Of a DNA stretch of 64,000 nt, positions 8,772 through 16,795 are shown piece by piece. Origin of the DNA: a virus; IMG/VR virus record IMGVR_UViG_3300007623_000006, positions 1 to 64,000 of that record; one strand, 5' to 3'. A program made the position numbers and the translations under genes. Numbering within the stretch: position 1 is the stretch's first letter; each line of letters opens with the position of its first letter. The notes below the pieces were generated by a model that was given only the letters and a program-made list of their open reading frames with translations, ran no database searches and was not told the origin of the DNA.

Positions 8772-9917
8772 ATGGCAGTAAGTAAAGCATTATTAGACAA
8801 ATATATTAAATTATTCAAACTGCCTGCTGGGTCTACTTGGGATGATGTTCTAGCTGAAAGACAAAGAAGAAAAGATAATAGTAATCCTTGTTACACAAAT
8901 GCTACAAACTTTGACTACTCTGCTCAATTAACAGATGAACAAATCATTGAAAATATGAGAGATTCAATTGAAAGAGAAAAGAAAAGAAGAGCAGTCCAAT
9001 GGGATTACGAAGCATACTCTAGTTGGGAAGAAATCAAAGAATTAGCATACCCCGATAAACAAGAAACTGATATGACTGAAGTAGACAAAAAATATGTCGT
9101 TAGGTCAGAAGCAATTAGAGAGTTAATATCTAGAATTAATGCACTTGGGTCGTTTTCAGTACCTAATCCTGAGTCATACGAACCAGGACAAGTAATTAGT
9201 AAAGATAAAGTTAAAGTACTTGGTAAGACAATTAATGACAACGAAATAGCATGTCTTTGTGATTGTAACTACTGTACTTGTGATTGTAACTACTGTACTT
9301 GTGATTGTAACTACTGTACTTGTGATTGTAACTACCACGATAATTTAGTTAAGTCTTCATATTTTGGAACTACAACGGATTATGGAGATTCAGGTACTAA
9401 AAATAGAGGTAAAACAAGTGTAGATGATAAAACAGTTTGGGATAAAAGTGTAAACACAACAGATGGCACTATTTGGGCAATTGATTGGTGTAACTGTGAT
9501 TGTAACTACTGTACTTGTAATTGTAACTATTGTACTTGTGATTGTAACTACTGTACTTGTGATTGTAATTATTGTACTTGTGATTGTAACTACTGTACTT
9601 GTGATTGTAACTACTGTACTTGTGATTGTAACTATAAAAACGCTATGTATAGATATTGGTTCAGAGCAAACCCATACGACAGTACAAAATATGATGGTAC
9701 ACAATATGCGTATGGTTCAAGAAGTTCTAGCGGTAGTGTAAGTTCATACTGTACTTGTGATTGTAACTATTGTACTTGTGATTGTAACTATTGTACTTGT
9801 AACTGTAACTATTGTACTTGTAACTGTAACTACTGTACTTGTGACTGTAACTATTGTACTTGTGACTGTAACCAGTGTGTTGTATTCTACTACGGTAGAT
9901 GTAGAGCTTGGGGTTAA
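8772..9917 (+). CDS. Cysteine-heptad-repeat protein (17 copies of C-T-C-D-C-N-Y), probable substrate of the Fe-S enzymes
   Basis: A 381-aa protein. Residues 1-160 are a soluble, charged, helical leader-like domain. Residues 161-188, 240-288 and 327-368 hold 4, 7 and 6 perfect or near-perfect heptads of the form C-T-C-[DN]-C-N-Y, giving 51 cysteines in repeats. The blocks are separated by spacers of 51 and 38 residues rich in Ser, Gly, Thr, Tyr and Trp. The C-terminus ends CVVFYYGRCRAWG. Such density calls for metal binding, disulfide or thioether cross-linking, or enzymatic modification. The gene directly follows the radical-SAM/U32 genes and precedes the PP-loop gene, so a matured structural or surface protein is my inference. 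The layout of leader plus repeated core resembles multi-core RiPP precursors, but a metal-binding or solenoid structural protein fits as well. Confidence 0.8.
   Translation: MAVSKALLDKYIKLFKLPAGSTWDDVLAERQRRKDNSNPCYTNATNFDYSAQLTDEQIIENMRDSIEREKKRRAVQWDYEAYSSWEEIKELAYPDKQETDMTEVDKKYVVRSEAIRELISRINALGSFSVPNPESYEPGQVISKDKVKVLGKTINDNEIACLCDCNYCTCDCNYCTCDCNYCTCDCNYHDNLVKSSYFGTTTDYGDSGTKNRGKTSVDDKTVWDKSVNTTDGTIWAIDWCNCDCNYCTCNCNYCTCDCNYCTCDCNYCTCDCNYCTCDCNYCTCDCNYKNAMYRYWFRANPYDSTKYDGTQYAYGSRSSSGSVSSYCTCDCNYCTCDCNYCTCNCNYCTCNCNYCTCDCNYCTCDCNQCVVFYYGRCRAWG
9252..9335 (+). repeat. Cys-heptad block 1 (4 x 21 bp)
   Basis: Four tandem 21-bp units encoding C-[LT]-C-D-C-N-Y. The first unit has Leu for Thr. 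Units 2-4 are identical at the DNA level, which suggests recent unit copying or strong homogenisation. Confidence 0.95.
9489..9635 (+). repeat. Cys-heptad block 2 (7 x 21 bp)
   Basis: Seven tandem 21-bp units in frame with block 1. Unit 1 has Asn for Thr and unit 2 has Asn for Asp. A few synonymous AAC/AAT and TAC/TAT changes are present, so the protein pattern is kept while the DNA drifts. Confidence 0.95.
9750..9875 (+). repeat. Cys-heptad block 3 (6 x 21 bp)
   Basis: Six tandem units. Units 3 and 4 read CTCNCNY and the last ends in Gln instead of Tyr. GAT/GAC and TAT/TAC variation is higher than in block 1, which points to an older block under selection for protein sequence. Confidence 0.95.
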
Positions 9918-9933
9918 TTTAAAGGAGATTTAA

Positions 9934-10926
9934 GTGAATATAATTTATTATAATTTTGATTATGAATATTTCACAAATATTTTATCGTTAAAAATGGAAG
10001 TGAGAGACGGAGGTCTTTCACTATATGAAAGTTTATTTAGTAGACTTTATGGTATTGGTGCTATAGATAGAACTAAAAAGTTACCTAAGTCTATTAATAC
10101 AGTATCTAAATTCCCTATTCCTAGTGTAATAACAGATTTACCTAGTTATAGTGAAATAGTAGAAGAAAATGCACAGAAAATTAAAAGTTCTTTTGTAGAT
10201 GATTTACCTGCAATAATGTATTACGACGGTTCAATTGATGCAACAGTTGCTTTATTAGCTATGGTTGATGTTGATGTAAAACCTGTTTTAAATGTGTCTG
10301 AGAGCGTCTACAACACACAAAAAGATTTAATTAGTAGTCTGGGTTTAGAAACTGTGATAAACGAAAAGAGAGAGTACGGAGAAGACATTAAACACTATAA
10401 TATTATTAATTATGCTTTAGGTAAAGTTATAAATGATTGTGATTATGCGTATTCTGTATCAAATGAAGATAGTTATTTAAATTTGGGTGTAGATGAATTT
10501 AAAACATACTTAGAGTCTTTATTAGTTAGCGATACATTAATTAATACATTAGATGAGCAATTTAACGCAATTATAAGCATATCACCGGTAGATTTAAATA
10601 CAGTATATAGTGTAATAAAATGGACATCTTTTAATTTTGCGTACCAAGGTCTAACTTTTGATAAATGGTACGACAATAAAACTGTATGGAGAGCAAATCA
10701 AACAGTACATAATTTTTATAATACTGATAAGTTTCAAAGATATAGTTTAAATAATATTAATAAAGAAATTAGCGTAGATAATTTTAAGATTGATGCTCTA
10801 GACTATATAAAATCTAAAACTGATAAGTTTGCAGGAAAAGGATTAGTGTACATAGATGATACTAAAACTGCTTTAAGATTTATTAGTGATGAATATAAAC
10901 CATTTAGAGACATTGGATTTGATTAA
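9934..10926 (+). CDS. PP-loop ATPase-like protein (asparagine-synthase / ATP-pyrophosphatase fold), divergent
   Basis: A 330-aa protein starting at GTG, with AAAGGAG 5 bases upstream. Residues about 92-105 read AIMYYDGSIDATVALLA, which fits the PP-loop pattern (SGGxDS followed by a hydrophobic helix) in a degenerate form, and the next strand/helix layout is right for that fold. PP-loop enzymes adenylate a substrate to form amides, thioamides or modified bases. In RiPP clusters, asparagine-synthetase-like members form lactams. As the last gene of the run it may act on the heptad-repeat protein. The loss of the canonical SGG means activity is uncertain. It overlaps the convergent minus-strand gene by 4 bases. 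Confidence 0.5.
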   Translation: MNIIYYNFDYEYFTNILSLKMEVRDGGLSLYESLFSRLYGIGAIDRTKKLPKSINTVSKFPIPSVITDLPSYSEIVEENAQKIKSSFVDDLPAIMYYDGSIDATVALLAMVDVDVKPVLNVSESVYNTQKDLISSLGLETVINEKREYGEDIKHYNIINYALGKVINDCDYAYSVSNEDSYLNLGVDEFKTYLESLLVSDTLINTLDEQFNAIISISPVDLNTVYSVIKWTSFNFAYQGLTFDKWYDNKTVWRANQTVHNFYNTDKFQRYSLNNINKEISVDNFKIDALDYIKSKTDKFAGKGLVYIDDTKTALRFISDEYKPFRDIGFD

Positions 10927-11165
10927 TCCTTTGTCTTTATAATGTGATTATCTTTTATTTTAAATCCTAAATTATTTAAAAATTGTTTTTTTGCTAGCAT
11001 ATCACCAACACTCACAGGTACAAAATAAATATCACCATTATCAATCCCAAAGTCTTTAACTTTAACTACCTTTTCAATTAATAATATATATGTGTCTATT
11101 TTAGATGACGAGTCTATAGAAAACCCATCATCATTTATTTCACTTTTATATGTATCTTTAAGCAT
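10923..11165 (-). CDS. Small acidic protein downstream of uvsX
   Basis: An 80-aa protein not recognised. It is mixed alpha/beta, with Asp-rich segments and a basic end. Its start overlaps the end of uvsX by 8 bases, so it is probably translationally coupled to it. It is the last gene of the leftward operon and its stop overlaps the convergent PP-loop gene by 4 bases. Confidence 0.55.
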   Translation of the reverse strand: MLKDTYKSEINDDGFSIDSSSKIDTYILLIEKVVKVKDFGIDNGDIYFVPVSVGDMLAKKQFLNNLGFKIKDNHIIKTKD

Positions 11166-12198
11166 CAGCTTGTTCTATATCATCCCATGAAAAATCTTCA
11201 TCGGCAATTTCTGAATGTTCAAATGTGTACTTTTTCTCAACATACCATTTAAAATCTGTATTAGAAATAATAGGACCCCAAAATTCTTTAGTGTAAATAT
11301 CCTTTTCTCTCCACTTTTTATCGTTTTCAACTGATGGTCTACTATACCAACCCATAGATGGCTTTTCTACATATCCACCTTCTAAAGCATCTTCTAACAT
11401 ACCATAGAATGGAGAGATACCACCATCATAATTAATTAAATACTTAAGTTTAGAGTTTTCTTTAGCAAATCTACTCTTTTTAGTACTAGCAGTTACAATT
11501 GCTCCAGTAATATCACCTGAACTTTCTTTATTTTTTGCTTTACTTGAACCTAATACAATACTAGATGAAGCAAAATATATACCTCTACCACCACCGATAG
11601 CAAGTGGGTCATATTGATTCATTGAATCATAAACTTGATTAATTACAAATACTGTGAAACCTAAACCTGTTAATAATCTAGCAAACGAATTCTTTTTCTT
11701 TGAAATTGTCATATCTGATACATCTTTACCAGATGTAGCATCGTCTACTGTTTTACTAGTAACTAAACCACCCCAAGAGTCAATAACAAGTAATATTTTA
11801 CTTCTTTCTTCTTTTTCAACTTCACTTGCAATTTGCATAACTGTTTGTTGTAATGACTCAATTTGATTGTCTTGTATAACTAACATATTTTTTTCATCAA
11901 TACCAACATTTTCAGCAAATGCAGGGTCGTATGCAAACTCACTATCTAAATAGATAACTTCTAAACCTTTCTTTTGTGCGTTTTTAGCAACTTTCATACC
12001 AATAAACGACTTACCTAATGATGATGGTGCAGCTATTTGATTTACTTTTCCAATTGGAATACCACCATCTAATTTTCCACTGAATAATACATTAAGTGTT
12101 AAACAACCAGTGTTAATAAAATCTTTTGGTGTCGCTTCTTCTTTAAATATATACTCTGCTATTTTTTTATTTTTAGAGATTTTGTCTAAAATACCCAT
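11158..12198 (-). CDS. uvsX: UvsX RecA-like recombinase
   Basis: A 346-aa recombinase of the RecA/UvsX family that forms filaments on single-stranded DNA for recombination-dependent replication and repair. The Walker A is APSSLGKS at residues 57-64 and Walker B lies in ILLVIDSWGGL. A conserved INQVYDS strand and a GGG.G step precede the DNA-binding loop region. Length is close to T4 UvsX (about 390 aa) but shorter at the C-terminus. It is the third gene from the left end of the leftward block and its start abuts the o-spanin stop. UvsY and gp32 partners are not in the window. Confidence 0.93.
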   Translation of the reverse strand: MGILDKISKNKKIAEYIFKEEATPKDFINTGCLTLNVLFSGKLDGGIPIGKVNQIAAPSSLGKSFIGMKVAKNAQKKGLEVIYLDSEFAYDPAFAENVGIDEKNMLVIQDNQIESLQQTVMQIASEVEKEERSKILLVIDSWGGLVTSKTVDDATSGKDVSDMTISKKKNSFARLLTGLGFTVFVINQVYDSMNQYDPLAIGGGRGIYFASSSIVLGSSKAKNKESSGDITGAIVTASTKKSRFAKENSKLKYLINYDGGISPFYGMLEDALEGGYVEKPSMGWYSRPSVENDKKWREKDIYTKEFWGPIISNTDFKWYVEKKYTFEHSEIADEDFSWDDIEQADA

Positions 12199-12545
12199 TA
12201 GTTTCCTTTCTGAAATTCTTCTATATTTGTTCTTAGTATACTATAGTTTTTCTTAATTTTCTTATATTGATTAATAAAATCTACAAAGTCAGTCTTTGGT
12301 ATAATAACTGTTTCATTACCATCAGATGATAATTTATAACCTGTTATTTGATTTGTTTCAGTATCTATAACTACTCTTAATTTTTCAATTTTAACATTGT
12401 TGATATTGTATTCTTCAACTGGTTTAAATTCCTCTATTGGAAATTTTGGACAAGGTTTATCTATATATTCTGTTTGAACTATTGTTTTTGTTGTACAACC
12501 TGATAGTAATAATATACTAAACAGTAATAGTGTTATTTTTCCCAT
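12198..12545 (-). CDS. Outer-membrane spanin subunit (Rz1-like lipoprotein)
   Basis: A 115-aa lipoprotein with a hydrophobic N-terminus ending in the lipobox LLSGC (Cys 17). The mature part has a short Pro-containing segment and a coiled C-terminus. It overlaps the end of the preceding i-spanin gene by 29 bases in another frame, the usual Rz/Rz1 layout. The outer-membrane spanin joins its inner-membrane partner across the periplasm and fuses the membranes in the last step of lysis. This supports a Gram-negative host. No holin or endolysin was recognised beside it. Confidence 0.82.
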   Translation of the reverse strand: MGKITLLLFSILLLSGCTTKTIVQTEYIDKPCPKFPIEEFKPVEEYNINNVKIEKLRVVIDTETNQITGYKLSSDGNETVIIPKTDFVDFINQYKKIKKNYSILRTNIEEFQKGN

Positions 12546-12831
12546 TTTCTACATCCTTTATTTGATTTTCAAGTTCAGATATTTTGTCTGTATCCTCTTT
12601 GTTACCAATCTCTTTTAAAACTTTTATTTTAGTTTCTAACTCTTTTTTAGTAGCATCACCTTTTGCTTGTTCTACTCGTTTAGCAGTTTCCACTTCTGCA
12701 TCTTGTATCTGGTCTTTAACTGATTCCAATTCTTCTTCTGCTACTTTTCTATCATGATTGTTCTTCCAAATAAAAAAACCTATAATAGCACTAACAATAC
12801 CCATTAACCATAATTTTATTGTATCAAACAT
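12517..12831 (-). CDS. Inner-membrane spanin subunit (Rz-like)
   Basis: A 104-aa protein with one N-terminal membrane segment (about residues 5-22, GIVSAIIGFFIW). A long charged coiled coil follows (about 26-98), rich in Glu, Lys and Ala. This is the expected topology of an i-spanin: N-in anchor and periplasmic coiled coil. Its start has GGAGAAACAA directly upstream. Overlap with the lipoprotein gene makes the pair convincing, though a generic membrane coiled-coil protein is possible. Confidence 0.8.
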   Translation of the reverse strand: MFDTIKLWLMGIVSAIIGFFIWKNNHDRKVAEEELESVKDQIQDAEVETAKRVEQAKGDATKKELETKIKVLKEIGNKEDTDKISELENQIKDVENGKNNTITV

Positions 12832-12849
12832 TTGTTTCTCCTTTACATA

Positions 12850-13641
12850 TTATTGACATTTTTCAATATACCATCCAATATATTTTATATTACCGCTTTT
12901 TTGATGTTTTATAATATCGTTTGGTCTACATTTGCTATACAATCTTTTATCTTTTCTTGCTTTTAATAATCCATTAGGTAAATTATTATCTTTTATAAAA
13001 TCACTTAACTTATAACCATTAATAATATTATATATTATATTATCATCTTTGTTTTTTATACAGTATGAATATAACCATTTAGTGGAATCAATACCAATTT
13101 TAGAATCTACACAGTAATAACCATTTGTTTTTTTATCTCTTTTATTATATATAGGCATACCATAATTATCAGCAGATTTTTTAATATTAGTGTAACATAT
13201 ACCAATATCTTTTGATTTCTTTACATAATCACCATTACATTCAGCAATAATATTATGATTATTGTCATATATTGTTATTGTCCTTGCTCTACCATTATCA
13301 GAACCGAAATTTTTTGTAGGTGTAAAATCGTGTATCTTAGATATAGTATCACCTCCATCACCACCAATAGTCATATTATACCCATTATTAAATGTATTAT
13401 AATATTTTATCCAATACTCTTCCCTAATATCAATATTTTCATCACTTATATTGTCTTCTAATATACTAGTTTCAAAATTATCAATTCCATATTTTCTTAA
13501 TGCTCGGTGAAATACATTATTAGACCCATTATTACTACTTCTTATGTGTTGATTTAATCTATAATCTACTTTATTTTTTGTTTTTCCTATATAAGATTTT
13601 CCATTTATTTTATTAGTATGTTTATATATTTTATTTCTCAT
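12850..13641 (-). CDS. GIY-YIG homing endonuclease
   Basis: A 263-aa protein starting with a GIY-YIG nuclease domain: KIYKHTN, then SYIGKTKN and RLNQHI with the following helix, residues 4-60. The C-terminal part has repeated modules like the DNA-binding tails of phage free-standing homing endonucleases (ITIYDNN and GYKLSDFIKDNNLP). It is inserted between the spanin pair and the Cas4-like nuclease gene without an obvious intron. It is distinct from, but related in plan to, the endonuclease that splits the DNA polymerase at 43196. It is likely a selfish element. Confidence 0.86.
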   Translation of the reverse strand: MRNKIYKHTNKINGKSYIGKTKNKVDYRLNQHIRSSNNGSNNVFHRALRKYGIDNFETSILEDNISDENIDIREEYWIKYYNTFNNGYNMTIGGDGGDTISKIHDFTPTKNFGSDNGRARTITIYDNNHNIIAECNGDYVKKSKDIGICYTNIKKSADNYGMPIYNKRDKKTNGYYCVDSKIGIDSTKWLYSYCIKNKDDNIIYNIINGYKLSDFIKDNNLPNGLLKARKDKRLYSKCRPNDIIKHQKSGNIKYIGWYIEKCQ

Positions 13642-13670
13642 ACTTTATTTATTGACTTTAAAAATCAAAG

Positions 13671-14381
13671 TTATTGTGGGTTACAATGTTTCCCTTTATA
13701 ATCACACCAATCACATAGTCTTGTCGGGTTTTTATTAAATTCAGTTTCTGACTCTATTTTCTTAATCTTTTGAGCATACAGTTGACTATAATTATTATAA
13801 TTATTTCTACTAAACTCAAACCTATGTCTTTCTCCGTGCTCTACATAAACATAATCTGCTTTAACTGTATCAATATCAGCAAAAGTATTAAAAACCCATA
13901 TAGCATAAAGTATAACTTGGTCATTACTCATATATGCTTGGTCTTTTACTTTACCACTTTTCCAGTCTACTACTGTACCTACATTACCTTCTTTAATAAA
14001 AAAATCTATTTTACCTCTTAGCATAGCATTTTTATTATAGTAATTACAAGGTAGCAGTTTAGTAGTTAGACCAAATTCTATTTCGTGTCCTATAGCACCA
14101 TCATTTAGTAAGTATGATTGGCCCAGTTCACTATCAATAAAATCTAATGCAAGCTGTTCACATTCTTTTTGTTCATTTTCATCAAGTAGTTTATATTCAA
14201 ATAATGGTAAAGTTTTAGAATATGGATTATATAACTCAATTATCTGGTGTATCCTAGTACCTTTTTCCAATGCTTTATTTTCTGTAAATACTTTAATTTT
14301 ATCAATATAATTAAGTTTAAATTTATAAGGACAGTCAAATGTAGAAAGTTTACTATAAGAATATGGAGTGTATTTAAGCAT
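13671..14381 (-). CDS. PD-(D/E)XK exonuclease with Fe-S cysteines (Cas4/RecB-like)
   Basis: A 236-aa nuclease. Key residues are a G-T-R-I-H-Q box with His 45, D126 in RGKIDFF, and D139-W-K141 in VVDWKSGK. Four cysteines at 17, 223, 226 and 233 (CPYK near the start; CDWCDYKGKHC at the end) match the Fe-S staple of Cas4/AddB nucleases. Such phage enzymes process DNA ends in recombination or host DNA breakdown. The position next to DnaJ and near uvsX fits DNA metabolism. The start overlaps the preceding small gene by 8 bases. Confidence 0.85.
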   Translation of the reverse strand: MLKYTPYSYSKLSTFDCPYKFKLNYIDKIKVFTENKALEKGTRIHQIIELYNPYSKTLPLFEYKLLDENEQKECEQLALDFIDSELGQSYLLNDGAIGHEIEFGLTTKLLPCNYYNKNAMLRGKIDFFIKEGNVGTVVDWKSGKVKDQAYMSNDQVILYAIWVFNTFADIDTVKADYVYVEHGERHRFEFSRNNYNNYSQLYAQKIKKIESETEFNKNPTRLCDWCDYKGKHCNPQ

Positions 14382-14655
14382 CTATATCCTTTATCTTATC
14401 TTTTGAATATGATGGAATGGCCTTTCTAAGTCCGGAAAGTTGCCCTTTTTCATTAATAAAAACTCTTCTTATATCACCAAAAGCAAATAACTCAAACTCT
14501 TCGTCTGCATTTCTTTTTACTTCCATATAGATACCAAAGTCCTTAAACCTATATCTTTTTTTAACATTATTAACATTTTTACTAAAAGAACCATCTCTAT
14601 TGTTTTTAGTAAAATTGTTTTTTCTTAAAAAGTTATGTATCTTGTTTAGTTCCAT
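14374..14655 (-). CDS. Small basic protein of unknown function
   Basis: A 93-aa basic protein, not recognised, with a likely helix-strand fold (KKRYRFKDFGIYMEVKR). It overlaps both neighbours (23 bases with the DnaJ gene and 8 with the nuclease), so it is translated within the operon. It has no Cys motif or membrane segment. Confidence 0.55.
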   Translation of the reverse strand: MELNKIHNFLRKNNFTKNNRDGSFSKNVNNVKKRYRFKDFGIYMEVKRNADEEFELFAFGDIRRVFINEKGQLSGLRKAIPSYSKDKIKDIDA

Positions 14656-15421
14656 TTTGTTCTCCGTTAATATAACTATTTATTTCGTCTACTAGTGTAT
14701 TAGGCAAATCATCTACTTTTGGAGTTTCAACTATTAATTTTACATATAAATCACCTGAAGTGTTATATCTAGAGTTTGGTAGTCCTTTACCTTTTAGTCT
14801 TATTCTCTTTGATGAATCAATTCCACCACCCAATTTAACTTTACCTATTACATTATCCCATAATTTTATATCAAGTGTAGTACCTAAAATTAATTCAAAA
14901 ACATTTACTTTTTGTTCTATTTCTAAATCAAGTAAATCAACTTTTTTTATATTATCATCATTTTTTACAAATATAGTAAATATAAGGTCACCAACTCTAC
15001 CAGTTTGTTTACTTTTGACACCCTTTCCTTGAAATACTATTTTAGTACCAGATTGTAATCCTTTAGGTACAACCAATTCTTCTATTTGATTTGAATATAC
15101 TTCAACAAATACTTTAGCACCTTCGTATGTATCTCTTAATGAAACTGTAACATTTCTTTGTATGTCTAAGTTTTCTTTAAAATGTTTATGAAAATTGTGG
15201 AAATTGTCAAATGGATTATTTTTACTGTTTAATGTAAAGTCGTATTGTTTTCTCTTTTTGTCGTCTGAAAGAGTTGAGTATGCTTCGTTAATCTGTTTAA
15301 AAGTCTCTTCACATCCATCCTGAGTGTCAGGATGATGTTTTTTAGCGAGTCTTCTATATGATTGTTTAATATCCGCCGAAGTGGCTTGTTGATTTATTTC
15401 AAGTGTTTCGTAATGTGTCAT
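14633..15421 (-). CDS. DnaJ-like co-chaperone (J domain plus C-terminal domain, no zinc finger)
   Basis: A 262-aa protein with an N-terminal J domain (residues 1-60) containing the catalytic HPD at 30-32. A short linker and a DnaJ C-terminal substrate-binding domain (about 90-250, with VVPKGLQSGTKIVFQGKG and the LRLKGKGLP-type step) follow. It lacks the Cys-rich zinc region, as in CbpA-type proteins. It would stimulate host DnaK, probably for phage assembly or replication-complex remodelling. A TATAAT-type -10 lies about 20 bases upstream on the minus strand (15442-15447). Confidence 0.9.
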   Translation of the reverse strand: MTHYETLEINQQATSADIKQSYRRLAKKHHPDTQDGCEETFKQINEAYSTLSDDKKRKQYDFTLNSKNNPFDNFHNFHKHFKENLDIQRNVTVSLRDTYEGAKVFVEVYSNQIEELVVPKGLQSGTKIVFQGKGVKSKQTGRVGDLIFTIFVKNDDNIKKVDLLDLEIEQKVNVFELILGTTLDIKLWDNVIGKVKLGGGIDSSKRIRLKGKGLPNSRYNTSGDLYVKLIVETPKVDDLPNTLVDEINSYINGEQNGTKQDT

Positions 15422-15441
15422 ATAAAATCTTTTTTTGATTT

Positions 15442-15447
15442 ATTATA
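15442..15447 (-). promoter_or_regulatory. Candidate sigma70-type -10 before the DnaJ gene
   Basis: ATTATA on the plus strand reads TATAAT on the minus strand, about 20 bases before the DnaJ start. No clear -35 is seen, as in many promoters of Campylobacterota. Confidence 0.4.
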
Positions 15448-15465
15448 CAACACTTTTACTTAAAT

Positions 15466-16773
15466 TTAACTTATACTGATAGTACCATCACCATTATCTA
15501 CAACAGAACCAACAATTGTTGAATCTTGTCTACCATATTTTTCATTGTCAAGTGTATACATAGTATCTATTAAGTTTGAGAATGTTGTGCTTTCTGTACC
15601 TAAATATTTCCATCCATTAACAAAAATGTCATATTTAATACCAATTGAGAAATCTAATACAGGGAAATCTAAATTAATATCAAAATTAATATCTTCAATA
15701 ATAACATTTCTAGTATCAAATACTCCTTTAGTCATATCTAGTTCTAATTCAGAAACTTCGTCATATGTAGCACCTACTGGTCTTCTGTTCATTAATAACC
15801 CTCTTGGTGAATAATGTAATTTGTTAACATCTGTTTTAAATCTTTGCATTTTACTGTACTTAACCACTTCATAACCATTTGTATCTTTCATTACAAGTTT
15901 ACCAACAACATAAACTTTTTTAGATTTAGTTAATAAAGCAACATAATTATCACCAGCAATAGCAGTATTAATAATAGTATCTGAATCGTATTTATCACCT
16001 GCATTTGGTAAAAATTTATTTAATAATACCCATTGATGTGTCGCATAACCTATATTATCAGTAAATTGATGATTTAAGTTTGAACCACATGCCCATACAT
16101 TGTTATTTTTTCTAATTATAGTGAAATCATTCCCACATGCTACTTCATATACATTAGCACCGTCGTATGAATTTCCATCAAAATCAACCCCTACTAAAGA
16201 AGCTTCAACTGAATATATTCCTCTATTCATTGATGATGTAAAGTTTGTATTAGATAATTCAGAAACAGGAGTATATATATTTCTATCAGCATAATCACTT
16301 AAATCAGTGAATACTACTTTTTTTGGTACATAAACGATGTCATTTACACCACTTACTCTAGAATCGTTCAATACTCCACATTGACCATAAGAGTTATCAC
16401 CCCATAACCATACATCCCCTTTACTATCTAAAGCTACATTGTGGTTTAATCCAGCATCAACTGAAACTATATTAACATTCTCAGGGAATGTAACATATGC
16501 AGGGCTGTATCCGTTTTCAATCGAGTGTGTATTCGACCAACCTAATTGACCTTTAGAGTTGTCACCAAATGTCATAACTCTATTATCCATTGTTAAAACG
16601 ATAGTATGGTTTAAACCTGTTGCCACTTGTCTAACACTATCCATAATCTTTTTTTGTTCTTTAGAAAAACTAGTAGTGTCAGTACTAATACCTAACTGAC
16701 CATATGTATTACTTCCAACTCCATATAAACCACTGTTTTCATCTATGAACATAGCGTGATATGATAAAATCAT
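15466..16773 (-). CDS. RCC1-repeat (beta-propeller) protein 1
   Basis: A 435-aa protein whose first 240 residues carry RCC1-type repeats, each with a G.N..GQLG core: GVGSNTYGQLG, FGDNSKGQLG, LWGDNSYGQCG and ACGSNLNHQF. The C-terminal part, with DFSIGIKYDIFVNGWKYLG, is a separate beta domain. RCC1 propellers are common in eukaryotes and occasional in bacteria; in phages they are rare and probably serve as structural binding modules. It is grouped with a 508-aa protein and a second RCC1 protein on the same strand. I infer a tail or fibre accessory. Confidence 0.8.
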   Translation of the reverse strand: MILSYHAMFIDENSGLYGVGSNTYGQLGISTDTTSFSKEQKKIMDSVRQVATGLNHTIVLTMDNRVMTFGDNSKGQLGWSNTHSIENGYSPAYVTFPENVNIVSVDAGLNHNVALDSKGDVWLWGDNSYGQCGVLNDSRVSGVNDIVYVPKKVVFTDLSDYADRNIYTPVSELSNTNFTSSMNRGIYSVEASLVGVDFDGNSYDGANVYEVACGNDFTIIRKNNNVWACGSNLNHQFTDNIGYATHQWVLLNKFLPNAGDKYDSDTIINTAIAGDNYVALLTKSKKVYVVGKLVMKDTNGYEVVKYSKMQRFKTDVNKLHYSPRGLLMNRRPVGATYDEVSELELDMTKGVFDTRNVIIEDINFDINLDFPVLDFSIGIKYDIFVNGWKYLGTESTTFSNLIDTMYTLDNEKYGRQDSTIVGSVVDNGDGTISIS

Positions 16774-16795
16774 ATGTTTCTCCTTTTTTATTATA

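Noticed and set aside
9390-9741. Hydrophobic-looking frames on both strands across the Cys repeats (Val/Ile/Thr repeats)
   Set aside because: They are by-products of the 21-bp repeat read in other frames and lack ribosome sites.
9252-9875. 21-bp tandem repeats that could be taken for a CRISPR array
   Set aside because: The units are contiguous, in frame and encode a heptapeptide inside a long gene; there are no unique spacers of constant length.
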